Shown one piece after another: positions 47,127-59,174 of a DNA stretch of 64,000 nt. This DNA is from Odocoileus virginianus (lineage: Eukaryota; Chordata; Mammalia; Artiodactyla; Cervidae): positions 2,666,001-2,730,000 of the forward strand of contig NW_027224264.1 in assembly GCF_023699985.2 (NCBI RefSeq), given 5' to 3'. Under the pieces are notes generated by a model. The model did not search any database, was not told where the DNA came from, and worked only from the letters and a program-made list of their open reading frames with translations. Made by a program: the position numbers and the translations under genes. The first letter of the stretch is position 1; every line of letters starts with the position of its first letter.

Positions 47127-47972
47127 TCAATCCCTGGTTTGGGAAGATCCCTTGAAGAAGGGAAAGGCTACCCACTCCAGTATTCTGGCCTGGAGAATTC
47201 CATGGACAGAGTCAGGCATGTATGAGCGACTTTCACTCAGTCGCTCATGAGTGAGTTCATCTTCTCCTGCAAGAACTCCAAAACTACAACTTGCTGCTGA
47301 ACAACCGTTGACAGGAGAATGTTGGATCCCACCAAAAAGAGACACCCCATGTCCAAGGGCAAAGGAGAAGCCCCAGCAAGACAGTAGGAGGGGCAAAATC
47401 GCTTTTAGAATCAAACCCCATACCTGCCAGAGACTCTTGGACGGCTCAAACAAAATGTTGTGCATACCAGGAGACACCACAGAGACTGAGCCAGACCTGC
47501 CTTTGAGTGTCTGAGTGTCTCCTGTGGAGGTACAGGTCAGCAGTGGCCTGCCGCAGGGGCAGGCTCTGGGTGCAGCAGACCTGGGTATGGCATAAGCCCT
47601 CTTGGAGGAGGTCACCATTAACCCCACCATAGAGCCACCAGAACTTACACAGGACTGGGGAAACAGACTCTTGGAGGGCACAAACAAAACCTTGTGTGCA
47701 CCAGGACCCAGGAGAAAGGAGTAGTGACCCCACAAGAGACTGACCCAGACTTGCCCATGAGTGTCCAGGAGTCTCTGGTGGAGGCATGGGTTGGCAGTGG
47801 CCTGCTGCAGGGTCGGGGGCACTGACAGTAGGGGCATGGCAGTAGGGGCATGGGATCTTTTGAGGGAGGTCACCATTATCTTCATTACCTCCACTAACCT
47901 CAGGTCAAACAACAGGGAGGGAACACAGCCCAACCCATCAACAGAAAATTGGATTAAAGGTTTACTGAGCAT
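47127..47972 (-). other. Antisense open frame in BovB leader (281 codons)
   Basis: The longest uninterrupted frame in the window, antisense to the BovB leader and running into the adjacent SINE. The middle part shares GRSGSV, WGLIL, SCWGFSFALG, FGGIQHSPV and GVLAGEDE-type blocks with the antisense frame at 20347-20973. Two internally related segments (LFVPSKSLFPQS and LFEPSKSLWQV) reflect the duplicated structure of the leader. No known domain recognised. Chance openness is possible, so it is listed as an open frame only. Confidence 0.25.
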
Positions 47973-48060
47973 GGCCCCAGCCCATCAGAACAAGACCCAG
48001 TTTCCCTCTCAGTCTCTCCCATCAGGAAGCTTTTTATCCTTATCCATCAGAGGACAGACA
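47250..48060 (+). repeat. Long BovB leader, collinear copy
   Basis: Same order as the inverted and non-inverted halves at 20237-21255: 'gacaccccatgtccaaggg' (about 47340), two 'aaacaaaa(c/t)(c/g)ttgtg' blocks (47447 and 47680), then 'acagggagggaacacagccc' (47911) and 'cagaggacagacagaatgaa' (48048), which joins the BovB body. It lacks about 155 bp present at about 20925-21090. Confidence 0.85.
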
Positions 48061-48142
48061 GAATGAAAACCACAGTCACAGAAAACTAATCAAACTGATC
48101 ACATGGACCACAGCCTTGTCTAATTCAATGAAACCATGAGCC

Positions 48143-51100
48143 ATGCCATGTAGGGCCACCCAAGATGGATGGGTCATGGTGGAGAGTTCTGATGAAATGT
48201 GGTCCACTGGAGAAGGGAATGGCAAATCACTTCAGTATTCTTGCCTTGAGAACCCCATGAACAGTATGAAAAGGCAAAAAGATACAACACTGAAAGATGA
48301 TTTCCCCAGGTCAGTAGGTGCCCAATATGCTACTGGAAAACAGTGGAGAAATAACTCCAGAAAGAATGAAGAGATGGAGCCAAAGCAAAAAACAACACTC
48401 AGTTGTGGATGTGACTGGTGATGGAAGTAAAGTCCGATGCTGTAAAGAACAATATTGCATAGAAACCTGGAATGTTAGGTCCATGAATCAAGGTAAATTG
48501 GAAGTGGTCAAACAGGAGATGGCAAGAATGAACATCAACATTTTAGGAATCAATGAACTAAAATGGACTGGAATGGGTGAATTTAATTCAGATAACCATT
48601 ATATCTACTACTGTGGACAAGAATCCTTTAGAAGAAATGGAGTAGCCCTCATAGTCAACAAGAGTCCAAAATGCAGTACTTGGGTGCAATCTCAAAAATG
48701 ACAGAATGATCTCTGTTCATTTCCAAGGCAAGCCATTCATCATGAAAGTAATCCATGTCTATGCCCCAACAACTATGTTGAAGAAGCTGAAATTGAACAG
48801 TTCTATGAAGACCTACAAGACCTTCTAGAACTAACACCAAAAAAAGATATCCTTTTCATCATAGGGGACTGGAATGCAAAAGTAGGAAGTCAAGAGATAC
48901 CTGGAGTAACAGGAAAATTTGGCCTTGGAGTACAGAATGAAGTAGGACAAAGGCTAATAGAGTTTTGCCATTACTGGTCATAGCAAACACCCTCTTCCAA
49001 CAACACAAGAGAAGACTCTACACATAGACATCACCAGATGGTCAATATGAAATCAGAATGATTATATTCTTTGCAGCCAAAGATGTAGAAGCTCTATACA
49101 GTCAGCAAAAACAAGACTGGGAGCTGATTGTGGCTCAGATCATGAACTCCTTATTGCCAAATTCAGACTTAAATTGAAGAAAGTGGGGAAAACCACTAGA
49201 ACATTCAAGTATGACCTGAATAGATTCAAGGGATTAGATCTGATAGACAGAGTGCCTGAAGAACTATGGACAGAGGTTTGTAACATTGTACAGGAGGCAG
49301 TGATCAAGACTATCCCCAAGAAAAAGAAATGCAAAAAGGCAAAATGATTGTCTGAGGAGGCCTTACAAATAGTTGTTAAAAGAAGAGAAGCAAAAGTAAA
49401 GGAGAAAAGGAAAGATATACCCACTTGAATGCAGAGTTCCAAAGAATATTAAGGAGAGATAAGAAAGCCTTCCTAAGTGATCAATGCAAAGAAATAGAGG
49501 AAAACAATAGAATGGGAAAGACTAGAGATCTCTTCAAGAAAATTAGAGATAGCAAGGGAATATTTCATGCAAAGATGGACTCAGTAAAGGACAGAAATGG
49601 TATGGACCTAACAGAAGCAGAAGATATTAAGAAGAGGTGGCAAGAATACACAGAAAATCTATACAAAAAAGATCTTCATGACAACAATGGTGTGATCACT
49701 AACCCAGAGCCAGACATCCCAGAATGCAAAGTCAAGTGGGTCTTAGGAAGCATCACTATGAACAAAGCTAGTAGAGGTGATGGAATTCCAGTTGAGCTAT
49801 TTCAAATGCTAAAAGAAGGACCTGTGAAAGTGTTGCACTCAATATGTAAGCAATTTTGGAAAACTCAGCAGTGTCTACAGGACTGGAAAAGGTCAGTTTT
49901 CATTCCAATCTAAAAGAAAGGCAATGTTAAAGAATGTTCAAACTACCACACTATTGCACTTATCTCACACAGTAGCAAAGTAATGCTTAAAATCCTCCAA
50001 GCCAGGCTTCAACAGTGTGTGAACTGTGAACTTCCAGATATTCAAGCTGGATTTATAAAAGGCAGAGGAACCAGAGATCAAATTGTCAACATCCATTGGA
50101 TCATAGAAAAAGCAAGAGAGTTCCAGAAAAATCTACCTCTGCTTTATTGACTATACCAAAGCCTTCGAGTGTGTGGATCACAACAAACTGTGGAAAATTC
50201 TGAAAGAGATGGGAATACCAGACCACCTTACTTTCCTCCTGAAAATTTGTTTGCAGGTCAAGAAGCAACAGTTAGAAATGGACACGAAACAATAGACAGG
50301 TTCCAAATCAAGAAAGGAATACTTCAAAGCTGTAAATTGTCATTCTGCTTATTTAACTTATATGCAGAGTACATCATGTGAAATGCCAGGCTGGATGAAC
50401 CACAAGCTGGAATCAAGATTGCCAGAAGAAATGTCAATACCTCAGATATGCAAATGATATCACCCTTATGGCAGAAAGTGAAGAAGAACTAAAGAGCCTC
50501 TTGATGAAAGTGAAAGAGGAGAGTGAAAAAGTTGGCTTAAAACTCAACATCCAGAAAACTAAGATCATGGCATCCAGTCCCATTACTTCATGGCATATAG
50601 ATGGGGAAACATTGGAAACAGTGAGAGACTTTGTTTTGGGGGGTTCCAAAATCACTGCATATGGTCACTGCAGCCATGATATTAGTAGATGCTTGCTCCT
50701 TGGAAGAAAAGTTATGACTAACCTAGACAGCATATTAAAAAGCAGAGACATACTTTGCCAACAAATGGTCCATCTAGTCAAAGCTCTGGTTTTTCCAGTA
50801 GTCATGTATGGATGTGAGAGTTGGACTATAAAGAAAGCTGAGTGCTGAAGAATTGATGCTTTTGAACTGTGGTGTTGGAGAAGACTCTTGAGAGTCCAAG
50901 AAGAATCTTGGACTTCTTGGACTGCAAGAAGATCCAACCAGTCAATCCTAAAGAAAATCAGTCCTGAATATTCATTGGAAGGACTGATGCTGAAGCTGAA
51001 GCTCCAATACTTTGGCCACCTGATGCGAAGAACTGACTTCTTGGAAAAGACCCTGATGCTGGGAAAGATTGAAGGCAGGAGGAGAAGGGGATGACAGAGG

Positions 51101-51235
51101 ATGAGATGGTTAGATGGCACCACTGATGCTATGGACATGGGTTTGAGTAAGTTCCGTAAGTTGGTGATGGACAGGGAAGCCTGCAGTGCTGGAGTCCATG
51201 GGGTTGCAAAGTGTCGGACGTGACTGAGCCACTGA
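48143..51235 (+). pseudogene. BovB ORF, copy 5, broken
   Basis: In order: an N-terminal segment (48143-48421, LQYSCLENPMNSMKRQKD), the endonuclease start CIETWNVRSMNQGKLEVV (about 48456), GDWNAKVG (about 48868), GSDHELLIA-type end (about 49140), the linker, KASRGDGIPVELFQ (about 49765), the RT segment, and a box region near 50445 that reads YAND instead of YADD. The C-terminal part MAESEEELKSLLMKVKEESE (50468) to MVHLVKALVFPVVMYGCESW is open for 126 codons. Frame changes near 48420, 48700, 48970, 49915, 50140 and 50440 close it. Confidence 0.92.
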
Positions 51236-51264
51236 ACTGAACTGAGCTGAACTGATATGTCCAA

Positions 51265-51527
51265 GTGCATCATTCCTGCTTTAAACCAAATTGATGTCTG
51301 TGTCTATAGGAAACCAATACACTGGATAATTGAACCTGTTCCACACATTTAGAAAAATTTACAAAAGATTTTCCAATTTAATAATATAGGGTTAGAGTAG
51401 TCAAAAATCAGTTCTTTCAAATGGGTTCCATAAGGTGTTTTATAGATATATCATGCATGGAAGCAGAATATTACCATGTTCAGTTCACATTATCTGAATC
51501 AATGTAACATTCACCTTTTTTTTTAAA
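51265..51527. other. No gene seen
   Basis: Short unassigned sequence between the composite and an old L1. Confidence 0.4.
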
Positions 51528-53210
51528 GACTATTTTTTAGAGCAGTTTTATGTTTACAACATAATTGAGAGGAAAATACAGAGCATTCTCACATATCCCC
51601 TACTTCCATGCATGTACTTCATTATCAATATTATCAACAGGCTTCCTTCATTATCGACATTACTCACCAAAATAGTACTTTTTTTTTTTTTAGTAAGGAT
51701 GACACACCCTGATCACTCAATATCCATAGTTTACCTTAGAATTCACTCTTGGTGTTGTGCATTCTATGGGTTTGGATAAAGTATTATGACATATGTATTA
51801 TAATAATATCACACAGAGTATTTTCACTACCCTAAGAATACCCTGGGTTCCACCTATTCTTCCCTCATAACTAACTAACCTATGGCAACAATGGATCTTT
51901 TCGCTATTTTGATAGTTTTGCCTTTTCCAGAATATCACATCATTGAAATCATCAGTATGTAGCCTTTTCAGATTGGCATCTTTCACTTAGTCATATGCAT
52001 TTAAGTTTCCTCCATGTCTCCATGTCTTCTCATGGCTTGAGAGTTCATTGCTTTTTAGTGCTGAATGAAGTTTTGTTGTCTGAATGTACCACAGTTTATC
52101 TGGATGCTTCTAAGTTTTGGTAATGATGAAAGCTGCTATAAACATTCATGTGTAGGATTTTTTTTTTGTGTGTGTGAATCTAAGTTTTCATCCCCTTTGG
52201 ATAAATACCAAGGAGTATGATTGCTAGATCTTATGGTAAGAGTATGTTTAGTTTTGTAAGAAACCACAAACTGTCTTCCAAAGTGGTCATATGATTTTTC
52301 ACTCCTAGGAGCAGTATAGGAATGTTCCTGTTCCTCCACATGTTTCCCAGAATTTGGTGTTGTCAGTGTTCTGGACTTTGACCATTCTGTTAATAATAGA
52401 TGTGCAGTGAAATCTCATAATTTTGATTTGCTTTTTCCTAATAACAAATAACATGGAACATCCTTTCATGTGCTTATTTATCTAGGTATTTATCTGTGTA
52501 TCTTCTTCCATGAGGTATCTGTTAAAGTCTTAGCAGCGTGTGTGCATGCTTAGTCATGTCTGACTCTTTGCGACCCATGGACTGTAGCCCACCAGACTCC
52601 TCTGTCCATGGGATTCTCCTGGCAAGAATACTGAAGTGGGTTGCCATGCCCTCCTCCAGGAGAGATCTTCCCAACTCATCTAAATCATGTCTCCTGTGTC
52701 TTCTGCATTGGCAGGTGGATTCTTTACCAGTGAGCTGCCAGGCAAGCCCTGTTAAAGTCATAAGTCCACTTTTTAATCAGGATGTTTGTTTTCTTAATTT
52801 TGAGTTTTAAAAGATCTTTGTATATTGTGGATTTCAGTCCTTTATCAGATTTGTCTTTTGCAAATATTTTCTTCTAGACTGTGGCTTGTCTTTTAAGTCC
52901 CTTAATATTGTCTTTCACATAGCAGAAGTTCTTAATTGTAGTGCAGTCCAGCTAGTTCACCAGTCATTTCTTTCATGCTGTGCCTTTGTTATTTTATTTA
53001 AAAAGGCAATAGCATACTTAAGGTCTTCTAGTTTTTCTACTATGTTATATCTTCCAAGAGTTTTATAGTTTTTATTTTACATTTAGGTCTATGATCCATT
53101 TTGAGTTAATTTTGTGAAAGGCTTAAGGCCAATATCTAGATTTATTTTTTGCATGTATATGTCTAGTTGTTTCAGCATCATTTGTTGAAATTATCCCACT
53201 CCATTGCAAC
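51528..53210 (-). mobile_element. Old L1 3' region (L1M type)
   Basis: 'ttttttagagcagttttatg' at 51532 starts the same 3' UTR found at 12100. The ORF2 C-terminal region follows on the minus strand to about 53200. Interrupted by a Bov-tA SINE at 52530-52748. Confidence 0.78.
52530..52748 (-). mobile_element. Bov-tA SINE
   Basis: Minus-strand Bov-tA. A perfect 11-bp duplication CTGTTAAAGTC lies at 52519-52529 and 52749-52759. Confidence 0.95.
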
Positions 53211-53519
53211 ATTCACCTTCTTTGGTAATTTAGATTTAGCTTCAGTGATGGCAGTAGAAGTTGGTACTCTATTCTGTCACTGCAGGTAATAACAGCATTT
53301 CTTTTTTTCTTTTTATTACAAATCAATAATGCAATTAACATAACAAGCTCCCCAAAGCTATCTATGTAATTATTGCTTTTATAAAGTAAAGAATTGCTAC
53401 ATAAAATGTAAAACAGCTTGAAACAAAATCATAAAATAAATTCCAGAAAACCACTCCCTAGATAAACAAAATAGTGTACTTTTTATGCAACTGATCTTCT
53501 TTAAGATTTTGTAAGAACT
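53211..53519. other. No gene seen
   Basis: AT-rich unassigned sequence. Confidence 0.4.
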
Positions 53520-53530
53520 AAAGATAGACT

Positions 53531-54560
53531 CAGTTCAGTTCAGTTCAGTTGCTCAGTCGTGTCTGACTCTTTGCGACCCCATGAATTGCAGCACGCCAGG
53601 CCTCCCTGTCCATCACCAACTCCCAGAGTTTACTCAAACTCATGTCCATCGAGTCGGTGATGCCATCCAACCATCTCATCCTCTGTCGTCCCCTTCTCCT
53701 GCCCTCAATCCCTCCCAACATCAGGGCCTTTTCTAATGAGTCAATTCTTCGCATGAGGTGGCCAAAGTATTGGAGTTTCAGTTTCAGCATCAGTCCTTCC
53801 AATGAACACCCAGGGCTGATCTCCTTTAGGAGATCTCCTAAAGATCCTGGTTGGATCTCCTTGCAGTCCAATGGACTCCCAAGAGTCTTCTCCAACACCA
53901 CAGTTCAAAAGCATCAATTATTCGGCACTCAGCTTTCTTCACAGTCCAACTCTCACATCCATACATGACCACTGGAGAAACCATAGCCTTGACTAGATGG
54001 ACCTTTGTTGGCAATGTCTCTGCTTTTTAATATGCTATCTAGGTTGGTCATAACTTTCCTTCCAAGGAGTAAGCATCTTTTAATTTCATGGCTGCAATCA
54101 CCATCTGCAGTTATTTTGGAGCCCCCAAAAATAAAGTCTGACACTGTTTCCACTGTTTCCCCATCTATTTACACAAGAGAAGACTCTACATATGGAGATC
54201 ACCAGATAGTCAGCACCAAAATCAGATTGATTATATTCTTTGCAGCCAAAGATGGAGAAGCTCTATACAGTCAGCAAAAACAAGGCTGGGAGCTGACTGT
54301 GGCTCAGATCATGAACTCCTTACTGCCAAATTCAGACTTAAATTGAAGAAAGTAGGGAAAACCGAACTAGACCATTCAGGTATGACCTAAATCAAATCCC
54401 TTATGATTATACAGTGAAAGTAAGAAATAGATTTAAGGGATTAGATCTGATAGACAGAGTGTCTGATGAACTATGGACGGAGGTTCGTGACATTGTATAG
54501 GAGACAGGGATCAAGACCATCCCCATGGAAAAGAAATGCCAAAAAAAAAAAAAGAAAAAA
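53531..54560 (-). mobile_element. BovB LINE copy 6, 5'-inverted with internal loss
   Basis: 53531-54170 is the BovB 3' end on the minus strand. At 54171 the sequence switches to the plus strand and continues with a BovB endonuclease and linker segment (ADCGSDHELLTAKF-type at about 54290) to about 54540, ending in an A-rich run. Relative to copy 1, positions of roughly 2831-4100 are missing between the halves. AAAGATAGACT at 53520-53530 and 54561-54571 is a perfect 11-bp duplication. The layout fits twin priming. Confidence 0.93.
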
Positions 54561-54755
54561 GAAAGATAGACTAGCACCAACCGAATCAACGAACTTTATT
54601 CCCTGAAAAAATCAACACAATCCAGCCTAGATTCTCAAAAGAAAATGTGCTATCCTTCAGATATGTTGATACCATCTGAGACCATTAATTCCTTTATTTT
54701 GCTTAACTTATGGAAAAACAACTTTAGTACATGAATATGAAACTAAGAAGTCTGA

Positions 54756-54756
<1 letters not shown>

Positions 54757-54796
<40 letters not shown>

Positions 54797-54810
54797 TGCA
54801 TATATATATA
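54757..54810. repeat. (TA)n/(CA)n microsatellite
   Basis: A TA run, a short CACACA segment and a second TA run. Confidence 0.96.
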
Positions 54811-54956
54811 CTGGTTACTATTTTAGTTAAATGACTGTGACCAACTTCTGAAGTATACTTAATGGCATTCATGAATTGTTTTCAGAATAAGTAGGCATAA
54901 ATTGTAAGTAGGTAACATACATAATAATTAGTATTATGTTTATATAACCACATCCT

Positions 54957-54992
<36 letters not shown>

Positions 54993-55595
54993 GTTTCTTG
55001 TATCACTTTTAGATCTTCCAGTTTTTGAACAATTGTATCATCACTTGAATTTCATAGACCGTGAATTAAAAACAGTAAGGGGCACTGGCTGGGATGCATA
55101 TTAAGATAGGCCATATAGTTAAATAACTTTAGGAGATGAAGCATCAGGGAGAAGATTGAAGTACATTTAAGTGGGTAGTTAGTGTCAAAAGATCTTGACA
55201 CATAGGTAGACAATGAGATATGACAGCCAGAAATGGAGCATAATGATCTGAATTTATAACAAAATCCATAATTAATGCATGGTACCAACTGGAGGTGGCT
55301 AGGGCACCAGGGGTAGTCTCAAATTTAGAGAAGGGCTCTATTCTTAGGTCAAAAAGGAACTCTAAATGCAACAATCAAAGGGCTTCTGGTCCCAGTAATA
55401 CTGGAATAACTACTTGAGAAGTAATAATTTAAGCCTCATCAGAATTTATGCCTCATACCGAAAAGGAGCCAGAGTGTAAATTAGGACATTTCTTGGTCCA
55501 GACTTCTAGTGGTTTTACATCTCTGGAAAATTTCCATCACTGGAAACAAACCTAAATTTCATCATAGCTTACAAGGCTTACCTTGACCTGACTCA
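54811..55595. other. No gene seen; contains CT/CA repeat
   Basis: Unassigned sequence. A (CT)n run passing into (CA)n occupies 54956-54992. Confidence 0.45.
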
Positions 55596-55599
55596 CCCA

Positions 55600-55960
55600 T
55601 AGCCCTCTCTTTTTGATGTTCTTTGGAATAGGCCGAACACACTCTTATCTCTGGGCTTTTGCACTTTCTGTACTCTTTGCCTATAACTGTGGCTCATTCC
55701 CTTAAATCAATTACACTTCTGCTCAAATGTCACTTTCTTGGAATATACTTTCTGAGGATCGTATCTAAAACAGCAATCCACCACTTGCAAACTTCTTAGC
55801 ACTATCGATTTTCTTTATATCTGACATCATTGAATATACGTGTTTATTTTGTACTTCCTCCATTAGAATATCAGTTTCATGAAGACAGAACTTTTTGTCT
55901 ATTGTGTTACTCTTGTATCACTAGCACCAGAGTTGGAACTACTGCAATGAAGCTAATGAA
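55600..55960 (+). mobile_element. L2 LINE relic
   Basis: 'ctctgggcttttgcactttc' type start, 'ctgctcaaatgtcactttct', 'gcactatcgattttctttat' and 'tcatgaagacagaactttt' follow the order of the L2 3' region in plus orientation. Strongly diverged. Confidence 0.65.
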
Positions 55961-56084
55961 ACTTAAACTCAGGGACTCTCATTTGCATAGGTCCCTTTCA
56001 AAGCCCTGCATGTGATTTTTTTTGTTTATAATTTTGGAGTCTTCTTTGCAAAGTGGACCTATCAAAATTGTGTAAGCTTTTATT

Positions 56085-56197
56085 CTATTTTTTGGCTGTT
56101 CCATGCAGGATCTTAGTTCCCTGACCAGGGATCAAACCTGCAATCCCTGCAGTGGAAGCTCAGAGTCTTAACCACTGGACCACCAGGGAAGTCCCAA
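56085..56197 (-). mobile_element. CHR-type SINE, partial
   Basis: The reverse complement carries 'gggacttccctggtggtcca', 'gtggttaagactctgagct' and 'ggtttgatccctggtcaggg'. Only about 110 bp remain. Confidence 0.85.
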
Positions 56198-57017
56198 TCC
56201 TCACTAAACTAGACCTCACTAAATCCCTGCTTAGTTTGACACTTCATAAGCCCTTAATAAATATTTTCAAATAAAAGAATAAAAATAAATTAATAATATC
56301 TTAGGATAAAAAGATTTCTTAGTTTTTTCCTTCATAGCATGTTTTGATAAGGATTGAATTTGGTTGAAAAGTAAAAGATGTTAAGTGTCCATTGAGGATA
56401 TAGAAATAGGACTGTTCTGAAGAATATGGAAGAGATACTAGAAGAGCATGCTGTAGGCTCTAAAGGAAAACTTTGCATCATATTTTTTCCTAGTGCTTGG
56501 ATACTAATTAGAGCAGAGAAGTACATTATGATTTATTGCTTTAATAAATGGTACTCCAATTACAATTCCATTTCTTGTGACACAGCCTTCTTTGTCTTAT
56601 ATTTCCTATAAGCTACCCTTTTTAGTATATCCAGGGAATATTCGTACTTTAAGAAAATCACTGAAGCATGCATGATTGCCTTCTCATTACTGCACCGTGT
56701 TACTTCTTACTTTTTCCTATATTGTTTTCACAGTCTTCAAGGCTTTTAAGAAAGATTATAGATTCAATCAGGATTGTGCCATAAAGTGGCATTTACCCAG
56801 TGGAAAAATAGATGCATATTGTATGCATACCTTATAAGTACAGTTAAATATCTATATTATAGATTTAGGTATAATATACACAAACATATCATAGATGATA
56901 TATATGCAAGAGAGAGAAAGAGATTTAGCAAGCACACCTTAAAATTTATTTTCACTTGTTAACTGTTGCTCTTCCATAGGATCATCTGGCTCTTCCTGAG
57001 TCATTAATAAAGAATAC
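56198..57017. other. No gene seen
   Basis: Unassigned AT-rich sequence without a credible reading frame. Confidence 0.4.
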
Positions 57018-57170
57018 GTTGGAAAAGGAAATGGTAACCCACTCCAATATTCTTGCCACTCCAGTATCCTCTGTCTAGAAATCTCAGGGACAGAGGAGAC
57101 TGGTGGGCTACAGTCCATGGGATTGCAAAGAGTCAGACACAATTTAGCAACTGAACAGCAACAATAAACA
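57018..57170 (+). mobile_element. Bov-tA SINE, 5'-truncated
   Basis: Starts inside the SINE at the 'ggaaaaggaaatggtaaccc' segment and ends 'gcaactgaacagcaacaata'. About 30 bp in the middle is rearranged ('cactccaatattcttgccac' then 'tccagtatcc'). Confidence 0.85.
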
Positions 57171-57853
57171 CATAACCAGACAGTGATTTGGGAAAATACC
57201 TCTTGATGGAAATGTGGCATAAAATGGGGAGTGAAGTGGCCTAGCGATATGGAATGTATAGTTTTATAAGAAACTAAAATTTGTGTAGAGAGTCATAGTC
57301 ACAAATATTTGAATAATAAAGTATGTGACTAAAGGAAAAAAATAAGGAATTCATAAAAATGGGCCAGTAATAAAAGAACTTGGTTAAATAATACATTACA
57401 CATTAAATAATGGTCAAAACTAGTTACAATGAAAACTATGAGTTGATCACTCTCAATTTATAGAAGCCCATCTGCCTTGGTTTTTAATCTACTCAAATTG
57501 TTTTTTGGCCAGTAGCAATGCCTCAGGCAACTTTATATCAACCTGACAAAAAGCAATAGAAAGTCTTGCTTCAGAGGTTTCTCATTGCTTAAAGCCACAA
57601 TACTTCTTTAAAAGCTCCAAGGTGTTATAATTAAAAATGTATCAGTTGCTTAACTTGTCAACCAAAGGCCGTTATTATAAAGCATTATTTCCCCTCAAAC
57701 AGCTAGAATCTCATTACTCATGTGTGATGGCATTTAGAGAAAAAAATATAATTAAAGTGTAAATTTAACTTTTGGGAAGAAAAACCTCATCAAAGCATCT
57801 CCAAAACCTCTGGAATCTGTTCACTTTCTGGGAGGTACATACTAACTTTTTAT
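57171..57853. other. No gene seen
   Basis: Unassigned AT-rich sequence. Confidence 0.4.
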
Positions 57854-57867
57854 TAACATTTATAGGT

Positions 57868-58098
57868 GAAAGTGAAAATGTTAGTTGTTCAGCTGTGTCT
57901 GACTCTTTGCGACCCTATGGACTGTAGCCTGCCAGGCTCCTCTGTTCATGGGATTTTCCAGGCAAGAAAACTGGAGTGGGTTGCCATTTCCTTCTCAGGG
58001 AATCTTCCCGACCCAGGGATCGAACCCTGACCTAGAGATCAAACCCAGGTCTCCCGTACTGTGGGTAGATTCTATCATCTGAGCCACCAGGGAAGCCC
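57868..58098 (-). mobile_element. Bov-tA SINE
   Basis: Minus-strand Bov-tA with a small internal duplication ('gggatcgaaccctga' / 'agagatcaaaccca', about 58016-58048). TAACATTTATAGGT (57854-57867) and TAACATTTACAGGT (58099-58112) form a 14-bp duplication with one mismatch. Confidence 0.95.
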
Positions 58099-58112
58099 TA
58101 ACATTTACAGGT

Positions 58113-59162
58113 AAACATGTGCAAGCAGAATTGGCATGCAGATTTTTGATGGTGACTTGAGAGGAAGCATGAAAAGATTGTCTCCACAAGTGCATGTATT
58201 GACTTGAGTAACAGTATAGCAATTGAAATTGTAAAGATATTTCCTTTGAATCATTTCATTCTTATTTTATCATTCTCTTGCCCCCTCTTTTTCCTCAAGA
58301 AATATAGACTGCAATTAGTAGCATAATGATTAAAGAAATAATTAAGCACTGCAGGCTCACATCACAATAATTTAGGACAATTTCAAGCTTATACTACCGT
58401 GTCAAATTAGCAAATTCTCTGTTACAAAAAAGTTTGTGAAGCAAAATTGCCCTATCTTCCTCTTATTCCACACCACCACCAACACCACCACCACACACAC
58501 AAACACACACACACACACACAACACTGATGGTAAAAGAACCATTCTCCTATCTTGTATAAAAAAGGAATTACTTCTCCATAAATTAAAATTCAAGAATCA
58601 GTTCTACTCCACTGTGCTTGTACAAACAAGCTGATTTTCATGGAGAGCTTTTATTCTAATTGAATAACAGACTCAACCCACTGCAAATAATTGTGTTGTT
58701 AATCTCACTAGATTACTTTGAACTGAAAATGAGGAAAAACTGGTCAATGTTAATCAATTGCCTTGGAGGAACAGAGAGTTCTTTTGACAGAGTTGCATAA
58801 TGGATGAAGCACAAAATGAGATAATTGGGAGATGTTTGTCCTAGAGGGTGCTAAGTTCGTAATTACAATTAAAAAGTTCTCTCATATTGCAATATTATCC
58901 TTTGTAAAAACATACACTCTGTCTTACTTGACTGCATCAATATATATTTTTCCAAACCAATAATGTTCTGTTCATCCGTAACCTAGCCTGAGGTTGGAAA
59001 ACTAACGAAGAATGTAAATAATGCAGACTATTCATTTTTTTTCCCTAACATGAGTGTTATTGCCTGCTCATTCATAGACAGCTCCTTGACCAGAGAAGTG
59101 AAGACTTTCTTGAATACACAAACCTAGAGTGACTGGGAAAAAAAAATATTTGAATGCTTTAA
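58113..59162. other. No gene seen; contains ACC/CA microsatellite
   Basis: Unassigned intergenic sequence. 58469-58525 is an ACC-rich run passing into (CA)n. Confidence 0.45.
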
Positions 59163-59174
59163 TCCAAAATTTTA

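Larger units (their letters stand above)
46876..51253 (+). mobile_element. SINE-SINE-BovB composite in one 11-bp TSD, copy 5
   Basis: Two Bov-tA units (46876-47067 and about 47068-47240) run directly into a long BovB leader (about 47250-48060) and a full BovB body ending in 'ctgaactgagctgaact' at 51253. GATATGTCCAA is present at 46865-46875 and 51254-51264, perfect over 11 bp. No second duplication is evident between the SINEs and the BovB, so the whole 4.4 kb may be one insertion. The BovB leader lacks its first roughly 35 bases compared with 20487-20520. Confidence 0.88.

Noticed and set aside
54956..54992. CT/CA run as a polypyrimidine-tract splice or regulatory signal
   Set aside because: Ordinary microsatellite with no exon-like sequence beside it.
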